A stretch of 19,372 nt of DNA, taken from NCBI GenBank assembly GCA_030672605.1, contig DAOVGE010000142.1:1-19372 (forward strand), written 5' to 3'. The DNA is from Methanosarcinales archaeon. Lineage in GTDB: Archaea; Halobacteriota; Methanosarcinia; Methanosarcinales; Methanogasteraceae. The translations under genes and the position numbers were made by a program. Below the pieces are notes generated by a model, which was not told the origin of the DNA, did no database searches, and saw nothing but the letters and a program-made list of their open reading frames with translations. Below are positions 14,390-19,372 of this stretch, one piece after another. Each line of letters begins with the position of its first letter. Position 1 is the stretch's first letter.

Positions 14390-15019
14390 TCATCCGGTTT
14401 TCCTTGCGATGATCGCCTCTGCGATGTGGAGGTTCTTGTACACAGGTATCTCGACCTTGTGCTGCTGCACATGCGGCAACAGATCTGCGCCCTCGGCACG
14501 CCAGACCCACGCGTAAAATCGGCTCAGGAAGTTGCAAACGTCGAGAGGTCCTTTATCACTCCTTAGATGGAGGAGGCTGATTGTGCCATTCTTTTTGACA
14601 ACCCTGACCGCCTCGGAAAACGCGATCTCTGGTCTGTCGATTGTGTCCATGCCACAGGTGCAGAATACCGCATCGAATGTCTCGTCTGTGAACGGAAGTG
14701 ACTGAACCATCCCCTGCACACGATGAAGATTCTTATATCGGTCGTTTCTGAATCTGTTGACCTTCAACACATTTCTAGAGATATCGATCCCGATTACCGT
14801 CCCGTTCTTCACCCATCTGGCAAGGAGTCCGGCATTTCTTCCAGTTCCAGTAGTTAAGTCCAGAACCAGTCCGGAATCGGGAAGATTTGTCTCTTTTATC
14901 AATTTTTTTCGAGAATATTGTTTTGAACCGAGCCACAAAACATCGTCGAGGTCATACAGCAATGCAAGACGGTTATACCTATCTCGTGTCTTCTTAACTT
15001 CGTTCACGTAGTCGAACAT
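14390..15019 (-). CDS. Class I SAM-dependent methyltransferase (UbiE/MenG-like)
   Basis: A 209-residue cytosolic protein. SAM-binding motif I is VLDLTTGTGRNAGLLA (about 52-67). The acidic end of strand 2 is GTVIGIDIS (Asp79). A UbiE-like LPFTDETFDAVFCTCGMDTI (109-127) replaces motif IV, and the post-motif is VRVVKKNGTISLLH. The N-terminus RYNRLALLYD resembles the opening of UbiE-type enzymes. The substrate is not predictable: a small lipid-like molecule or an RNA/protein target are both possible. ATG 15019 is preceded by AGGAGTGA. The gene starts 9 nt after the end of tfe, so it is probably in the same operon. The nearby Trm112-like gene raises the possibility of an activator partnership. Confidence 0.87.
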   Translation of the reverse strand: MFDYVNEVKKTRDRYNRLALLYDLDDVLWLGSKQYSRKKLIKETNLPDSGLVLDLTTGTGRNAGLLARWVKNGTVIGIDISRNVLKVNRFRNDRYKNLHRVQGMVQSLPFTDETFDAVFCTCGMDTIDRPEIAFSEAVRVVKKNGTISLLHLRSDKGPLDVCNFLSRFYAWVWRAEGADLLPHVQQHKVEIPVYKNLHIAEAIIARKTG

Positions 15020-15028
15020 CCGTAAAAG

Positions 15029-15517
15029 TCACTCCTGAGTGGCGGATTCCAGCTCTAATACCCGGTAGGATAGTTTATCCACCATTTCGCTATTATCCTG
15101 ATAGAATAATTCATCTGCGCAGACCGGGCAGATGAAGTCGGTCTCGGCTGCGGTCTCGAAGAGAAATCGCGTGCAATTGTTTTTGCATGTGTAGAACACA
15201 TTATTTGTCTCGAATTCGAGGCGGTCCCTCAGATTGTTGAGCAGCTTCTCAACTTCAATGTCCAGACGACTATTGATATTCTCGAGATGAATCGTCCAGT
15301 GGTATGTGAGCCAGCCCGTATCCGGTTCTCGTTCCCTACGGTAGTTCGCAAGTCGGTTCTCATACAGCTTGAAGAGCGTCTTTCGGATGGCGTTGATGTC
15401 TATATTCGTATCTGCCGCAACCACTTCATCAACGATCTCGCCGGAAGGTAGTTGCTCGATGATCGCTATGCCATCCGCTCCGATGATCTTTACCAGATAC
15501 TGGTGTGCAACATCCAT
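15029..15517 (-). CDS. tfe: Transcription factor E, alpha subunit
   Basis: A 162-residue archaeal TFE, homologous to the TFIIE-alpha N-terminal half. It stimulates promoter opening by RNA polymerase with TBP and TFB. An N-terminal winged helix (about 5-90) contains DEVVAADTNIDINAIRKTLF, GWLTYHWTIH and others. A helical linker (80-105) follows, then a C-terminal zinc ribbon with YTCKNNC and ICPVC (Cys111, Cys115, Cys130, Cys133). ATG 15517 is preferred over the TTG nine bases upstream: a TATA element lies about 28 nt before this ATG and there is no Shine-Dalgarno, consistent with a leaderless mRNA. The methyltransferase gene follows after 9 nt. Confidence 0.95.
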   Translation of the reverse strand: MDVAHQYLVKIIGADGIAIIEQLPSGEIVDEVVAADTNIDINAIRKTLFKLYENRLANYRREREPDTGWLTYHWTIHLENINSRLDIEVEKLLNNLRDRLEFETNNVFYTCKNNCTRFLFETAAETDFICPVCADELFYQDNSEMVDKLSYRVLELESATQE

Positions 15518-15540
15518 ATCGATCAATCAGCACTCATTGT

Positions 15541-15550
15541 TATTTAAAAT
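15541..15550 (-). promoter_or_regulatory. TATA element of tfe (leaderless promoter)
   Basis: ATTTTAAATA on the minus strand is centred about 28 nt before ATG 15517. The 23 nt before this ATG lack a good Shine-Dalgarno. This fits transcription starting at the start codon. Confidence 0.5.
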
Positions 15551-15587
15551 GCGTCTGTGAAAGAAATTCATAATGGGTGCTTTTCGG

Positions 15588-15609
15588 GGGGATCATTGTT
15601 CCAATCCCC
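15588..15609 (-). terminator. GC-rich stem-loop downstream of pan
   Basis: GGGGAT (15588-15593) pairs with ATCCCC (15604-15609) around a 10-nt loop, 18 nt beyond the pan stop codon and before the tfe promoter. It is not followed by a T-run, so it may be a transcript-end or stabilising hairpin rather than a classical terminator. Confidence 0.3.
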
Positions 15610-15626
15610 TGCCCATGTCGCATCTT

Positions 15627-16856
15627 TCACGCAAACATGCCCGCAGAGTACTGGTCTGGCTTACTCACAGGGATCAGTATGTCCTTGATTGCATCCTCGA
15701 AGTCATTGAGGTGTACCGCCTCCCGTTCTTCGCGCACTGCAGACATCCCCGCCTCCATCACAATCGCCTTCAGGTCTGCGCCATTTGCATTCTCGGTGAG
15801 TGCTGCAAGATGATCAAAGTCAACATCGTCGGCTACGCTCATGCCCGCAGAGTGGATGCGTAATATCACGGTGCGCGCTTCACGATTTGGCATGGAGACG
15901 TAGACCAATCGATCGAAACGCCCCGGACGAAGCAGCGCGGGGTCGAGTATGTCGGGTCGGTTGGTTGCCCCGAGGATGCGTACCTCACCCCTCGAATCGA
16001 ACCCATCCATCTCTGCAAGGAGTTGCACGAGCGTGCGCTGAACCTCTCTATCACCGGAACCTGCGTCATTCAATCGTTTCGCCCCGATCGCATCCAGTTC
16101 GTCGATGAATATAATTGAAGGCGCCTTTTTCCGCGCCATCTCGAAGACGTCGCGCACCAGACGTGCACCCTCGCCGATGTATTTCTGCACGAGTTCGGAC
16201 CCGACCACATGGATGAACGTTGCCTCGGTATGATTGGCAACCGCTTTTGCAAGAAGAGTCTTTCCGGTGCCGGGAGGACCGAACAACAGCACGCCCTTGG
16301 GTGGTTCGATTCCGATGCGCTCGAAAGACTCCGGTTTGGTGAGTGGAAGTTCCACAGCCTCCCTGAGCGCTTCTATCTGATCATCCAGCCCACCGATCCG
16401 GTCGTAGGATATGTCGGGCGTCTCAATGACTTCCATTCCGCTGACTGCCGGATCACGTGATGTCGGGACGATTGCGACTATGGAGAGGTGCTCCTTGTTG
16501 AGCGCGACCTGCACCCCTGGTTTGAGATCGTTGTCGTTGAGGAACTGAGACGTCCCAACGATAAATTCCGGGCCTGTGCTCGACCGCACAATCGATTTCC
16601 CCTCTTCGAGAACATCCACAAGCGTGCCGATCAGTTGCGGCACCGCCTGTAGTTTATTCAGCTCACTCCGTAATTTCCTTACCTCGCGCGCATGTTTCAA
16701 CCGTTGATCTTCAGCAAATTGTTTTTCAGTCTCGACTTTTTGATACTGCTTTGTTAGCAGATCATTCTTGACTTCGAGTTGCCGCATGCGATCCGTGACA
16801 TATCTGGAGAACTCAGTTGAGTCCGTATCAGCGTCAACGTCCATTTCTACCACCAT
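15627..16856 (-). CDS. pan: Proteasome-activating nucleotidase PAN (26S-type AAA ATPase)
   Basis: About 409 residues, the usual PAN length. A hexameric AAA+ unfoldase that feeds substrates into the archaeal 20S proteasome. The N-terminal coiled coil (about 18-70) ends at a conserved Pro (Pro73, AVPQLIG). An OB-like domain (about 75-135) precedes the AAA+ module. This shows Walker A GPPGTGKT (193-200), Walker B IIFIDELDAIG (248-258), and arginine fingers in DPALLRPGRFDR. The C-terminus is Met-Phe-Ala, where many PANs carry the hydrophobic-Tyr-X tail that docks on the proteasome; Phe replaces Tyr. Start: ATG 16856 has a TATA-like element 29 nt upstream. ATG 16844 (MDVDADTD), with GGTGG before it, is an alternative 4 residues shorter. 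The gene is divergent from mbf1. Confidence 0.96.
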   Translation of the reverse strand: MVVEMDVDADTDSTEFSRYVTDRMRQLEVKNDLLTKQYQKVETEKQFAEDQRLKHAREVRKLRSELNKLQAVPQLIGTLVDVLEEGKSIVRSSTGPEFIVGTSQFLNDNDLKPGVQVALNKEHLSIVAIVPTSRDPAVSGMEVIETPDISYDRIGGLDDQIEALREAVELPLTKPESFERIGIEPPKGVLLFGPPGTGKTLLAKAVANHTEATFIHVVGSELVQKYIGEGARLVRDVFEMARKKAPSIIFIDELDAIGAKRLNDAGSGDREVQRTLVQLLAEMDGFDSRGEVRILGATNRPDILDPALLRPGRFDRLVYVSMPNREARTVILRIHSAGMSVADDVDFDHLAALTENANGADLKAIVMEAGMSAVREEREAVHLNDFEDAIKDILIPVSKPDQYSAGMFA

Positions 16857-16947
16857 TACATGATTCAATATCCTGAGGACACATAAACCTTTATGAAACG
16901 GGGCATGTAGATTTAGTGCTACATGTACATTCGGAGGATCTGTTTGT
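16857..16947. promoter_or_regulatory. Shared pan/mbf1 divergent promoter region with inverted repeat
   Basis: This 91-nt region drives pan leftward (TTTATGT on the minus strand at about 16882-16888) and mbf1 rightward (GGAGGAT Shine-Dalgarno 8 nt before ATG 16948). It contains a perfect 7-bp inverted repeat CATGTAG-N8-CTACATG (16904-16925), a plausible operator, followed by overlapping ACATGTACAT. Confidence 0.45.
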
Positions 16948-17379
16948 ATGCAATGTGAAATGTGCGGAAAATCCATCCGTGAAACGGCACATCTGGTGAT
17001 CGTTGAGGGTACTGAGTTGAACGTCTGCGACGAGTGCGCGCGATACGGGCACGAGGTTAAGCGAGTGCAAAAGAGCACCACTACCGCCATGCCCCCTCTG
17101 GGGCGAGGTGGGGGTGGCATCTCGATTCGTACACAGCCAAAGCGGAGGCGTCCTGATATGTTTGACCAGATGACCGATGAACTGGTGGATGACTATGGAT
17201 CAGTGATCAGACGTGCTCGCGATAAGCGCGGCATGTCTCAGGAAGAGCTGGCGCTGGAGATAAGAGAGAAAGTCTCGCTACTCAAGAAGATAGAGCGAGA
17301 AGACCTTGTGCCAGAGGACTCCGCCCGTAAGAAACTTGAACGAGTGCTTGGAATCACCCTTACTGAGCGGATTGAATGA
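16948..17379 (+). CDS. mbf1: Archaeal multiprotein bridging factor 1 (MBF1)
   Basis: A 143-residue protein. The N-terminal zinc ribbon is MQCEMC (Cys3, Cys6) with VCDEC (Cys27, Cys30). A basic Gly-rich linker (PLGRGGGG ... KRRRP) follows. The Cro/XRE-type helix-turn-helix (about 78-125) contains SVIRRARDKRGMSQEELALE, and the end is KLERVLGITLTE. Archaeal MBF1 binds ribosomes and has been linked to translation and stress adaptation; the eukaryotic orthologue is a transcriptional coactivator. ATG 16948 has GGAGGAT 8 nt upstream. Its last 20 nt overlap the end of glyS, which is transcribed toward it. Divergence from pan is consistent with joint control. Confidence 0.94.
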   Translation: MQCEMCGKSIRETAHLVIVEGTELNVCDECARYGHEVKRVQKSTTTAMPPLGRGGGGISIRTQPKRRRPDMFDQMTDELVDDYGSVIRRARDKRGMSQEELALEIREKVSLLKKIEREDLVPEDSARKKLERVLGITLTERIE

Positions 17380-19132
17380 TGAATTTTGTCGGGTCACGAA
17401 GCATCTCGTGGATGGTCTCCACGAGCTTTGTGACCGGCACTCGGATCTGCGCCATACTGTCACGGTTGCGGACAGTCACGGTATCATCGTCCAGCGTATC
17501 ATAATCGATTGTAACCGAGAAAGGAGTCCCGATCTCGTCGTTTCTTCGATACCTTCGTCCGATAGTTCCACCATCGTCGTAACTCACGAAAATTCCGCTT
17601 CGGCGACACATCTGAACGATCTTGAGCGCGGGTTCGATTAATTCATCCCTTGTCAGGAGCGGGAGCACTGCAACCTGCACCGGCGCAATTTCTGCTGGCA
17701 GACGAAGCACGGTGCGCGTCTCGCAATCTACGATCTCCTCTGCAAACGAGTGTTCGAGTGCCGCATAGATGACGCGATCAATCCCAAACGACGGCTCAAT
17801 CACGTGTGGAACAATCTTCTCGCCACGAACCTCCTCGATTATGGTCTTATACTCGACCAGATCCCGCGGAATTGCGATCGTCTCACAATCAACCTCCACT
17901 TTGATCTCATCTCCTGAAAAATCCTCTTCCTTCAGATTTTTGAGCGCGGCAAGAACCTTGCCAGCTTTTTCTTTGTAGCGCGGACCTATCACACCCATAT
18001 CCGGCGTAACCACGATTCGTTCCACCTGTTCAGGCGTGTCGTACTCCAGAACTACAGACAGATCATGCTTGGAGTGCGTCGTATGTGATGTGAGGTCGTA
18101 GTCGGTGCGATCAGCGATTCCGACGAGTTCCACCCATCCGAACCGATCCGTCAGAACCTCGGCATCCCAGCAATCGATGGCATAGTGCGCCATCTCGTCG
18201 GGCTGGTGCTGCCTGAACCTGAGCCGCGCCGGGTCGATTCCCACCCGCTCTAGAAAGAGGTTGGTCAGTACGAGATGGTACGCAATAAACTCGTGCGCGA
18301 TGATACCTTGATTGACAGCATCCCGCACAGCAATCTCGGTGATGCCACCGTCTGCGCCACCTGTGCCACCTACAACACCTGCACCGCTACCGCCCTCTTG
18401 CTGTGAGGCAGGGTACAATCGAAGAATCGTGTCCCCAACTGCGGAAAACTTCGGATGTGTTTTATCGCGCGGGTTGATGAAGATCTCCGCCTCTGCCTGT
18501 GTGAATTCGCGGAGCCGGATTACGCCCTGACGCGGAGATATCTCGTTTCGATACGATTTTCCGATCTGTGTTACACCAAACGGGAGTTTCTCTCGATAGA
18601 ATCTAAAAAGGTGTTCAAAATTAATGAACATCCCCTGAGCGGTCTCTGGTCTGAGATACCCCACCCGCTCTGTTCCAGGACCGATTGCAGTCCTGAACAT
18701 CAGGTTGAAACTGGAAACCTCGCCAAATGTGCCGGTTTTTCCACACTGTGGACATTTTATTCCATGTTCGTCGATCAAACGCTTGATTTCGGGTGCGGGC
18801 AGTGCATCCGGCGTCTCAACGATCCCATCGATCAAGTGATCCGCGCGGAATGCGGAATCGCACCCGCAACAGACGACCATCGGGTCTGAGAACCCTCGCG
18901 TGTGTCCGGATGCAACGAAGATCGGCTCGATTCCGATTGTCGGGGTCTCGATCTCGTAGAAACCCTCTTCGATCACGTACATCTCCCGCCAGATGTCCTC
19001 GATTCTGCGCTTCAACATCGCGCCGAGGGGACCATAATCATAAAAGCCTGCTGTGCCGCCGTAGAGTTCAAACGAGTTCCAGAGGAAGCCCCTTCGCTTC
19101 GCCAGTCCGATTATCTTTTCGTAGGTGTCCAT
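17360..19132 (-). CDS. glyS: Glycyl-tRNA synthetase
   Basis: A 590-residue class II synthetase of the archaeal/eukaryotic alpha-dimer type; it charges tRNA-Gly. Motif 1 is in GPLGAMLKRRIEDIWRE. Two zinc-type CxxC pairs lie near residues 88-91 and 126-129 (CPQCGKTGTFGE). Motif 2 is YRNEISPRQGVIRLREF (about 194-210). Motif 3 is EPSFGIDRVIYAALEHSF. The C-terminal HGTP anticodon-binding domain includes VAVLPLLTRDELIEPALKIV and RYRRNDEIGTPFSVTIDYD. Odd feature: a Gly-rich low-complexity insertion at about 244-264 (GGSGAGVVGGTGGADGG), encoded by TGTGCCACC-like repeats. ATG 19132 is the first sensible start. The nearest strong TATA is about 95 nt upstream, with a weaker TAAATA about 38 nt upstream. 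The 3' end overlaps mbf1 tail to tail. Confidence 0.97.
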   Translation of the reverse strand: MDTYEKIIGLAKRRGFLWNSFELYGGTAGFYDYGPLGAMLKRRIEDIWREMYVIEEGFYEIETPTIGIEPIFVASGHTRGFSDPMVVCCGCDSAFRADHLIDGIVETPDALPAPEIKRLIDEHGIKCPQCGKTGTFGEVSSFNLMFRTAIGPGTERVGYLRPETAQGMFINFEHLFRFYREKLPFGVTQIGKSYRNEISPRQGVIRLREFTQAEAEIFINPRDKTHPKFSAVGDTILRLYPASQQEGGSGAGVVGGTGGADGGITEIAVRDAVNQGIIAHEFIAYHLVLTNLFLERVGIDPARLRFRQHQPDEMAHYAIDCWDAEVLTDRFGWVELVGIADRTDYDLTSHTTHSKHDLSVVLEYDTPEQVERIVVTPDMGVIGPRYKEKAGKVLAALKNLKEEDFSGDEIKVEVDCETIAIPRDLVEYKTIIEEVRGEKIVPHVIEPSFGIDRVIYAALEHSFAEEIVDCETRTVLRLPAEIAPVQVAVLPLLTRDELIEPALKIVQMCRRSGIFVSYDDGGTIGRRYRRNDEIGTPFSVTIDYDTLDDDTVTVRNRDSMAQIRVPVTKLVETIHEMLRDPTKFIIQSAQ

Positions 19133-19220
19133 GGTTATCAGTGATTGCGTTTTGGTTGATTCACCTATTTAGGGAATCCCCCAAAAAGTAGCATACCGGT
19201 CATAGTTTATTTCAGTAAAT

Positions 19221-19232
19221 AGTATATAAAAA
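19221..19232 (-). promoter_or_regulatory. Candidate TATA element upstream of glyS
   Basis: ATTTTTATATAC on the minus strand is a strong archaeal TATA-like match. It would place the start site near 19200, leaving a leader of about 70 nt before ATG 19132. A weaker TAAATA at about 19167-19172 would give a leader of about 10 nt. Confidence 0.35.
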
Positions 19233-19244
19233 TCTGGTCAAAAT

Positions 19245-19280
19245 CATGAATGCCACGAATGGGCAAATGACACGAATTTT
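19245..19280. repeat. Family 2 repeat fragment
   Basis: ATGAATGCCACGAATGGGC followed by GACACGAATTTTAAC resembles the right arm of the hairpins at 5795-5899 and 10668-10742. The left arm is not evident. Confidence 0.4.
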
Positions 19281-19334
19281 AACAGGTTATTTTTTGGTAA
19301 GCCCGTAGCTATCGTGAGTCCCTTTCCGAAATAT

Positions 19335-19372
19335 CCTGGTTCTAATGTTTTCTGTAGTCGATAGCAGTAGCC
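19335..19372. repeat. Family 1 repeat, left end, truncated by the window edge
   Basis: CCTGGTTCTAATGTTTTCTG and the following GTCGATAGCAGTAGCC match the left ends of copies A (from 4147) and B (from 14152), including the CGATAGCAGTAGC stretch. The element runs out of the window. Confidence 0.7.

Noticed and set aside
16857..17120. N-terminal extension of PAN to 17120
   Set aside because: It would be antisense to the start and zinc ribbon of mbf1. The PAN family length and a TATA-like element support a start near 16856.

Overview
The window is archaeal and most probably from an uncultured member of the Halobacteriota, in the methanogen / anaerobic alkane-oxidiser sphere. The evidence is the presence of archaeal transcription factor E, the proteasome-activating nucleotidase PAN, archaeal MBF1, a Trm112-type zinc protein of the form found in methanogens, tandem DUF116 proteins, an archaeal-type thiolase and PKD-domain surface proteins. 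Several genes also have archaeal TATA elements about 26-30 nt before the start codon. No finer placement is possible from the sequence alone. Of 16 complete genes, 14 end in TGA, one in TAA and one in TAG.

Layout. At 1-4025, on the minus strand, lie tRNA-Glu(UUC), a membrane-anchored five-PKD protein, and a translationally coupled membrane protein with cytoplasmic HEAT-like repeats that runs off the left edge. At 4422-5692 (minus) are two overlapping, cysteine-rich, membrane-anchored DUF116 paralogues. At 6353-7516 (minus) is a thiolase. At 7715-9930 (plus) is a coupled pair of envelope proteins: a DUF11/CARDB-like ectodomain protein and a three-helix membrane protein with a Gly/Met/Asp-rich tail. 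At 9997-10368 (minus) is a small cupin. At 11013-12311 and 12375-12935 (minus) are hisD and a DJ-1/PfpI-family gene. The latter is preceded, in frame, by a lipoprotein-type leader that carries an amber codon. At 13172-13936 (plus) are the Trm112-like protein and a small membrane protein. At 14390-15517 (minus) are tfe and a SAM methyltransferase. At 15627-16856 (minus) is pan, divergent from mbf1 (16948-17379, plus), which in turn converges on and overlaps glyS (17360-19132, minus).

The spaces between genes (4026-4421, 5693-6352, 10369-11012, 13937-14389, 19133-19372) are filled by two families of noncoding palindromic repeats. One is built on TTTGCG/CGCAAA motifs with an outer inverted repeat containing CTGTGG/CCACAG, sometimes nested in a second inverted repeat (AACCACAAGATTAC). 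The other is built on ATTCGTG/CACGAAT. I see no transposase, CRISPR array or integrase.

The clearest candidates for follow-up are the amber-interrupted lipoprotein leader of the DJ-1/PfpI gene, the two coupled envelope-protein pairs, the tandem DUF116 genes, and the glycine-rich in-frame insertions that recur in unrelated proteins, including GlyRS.
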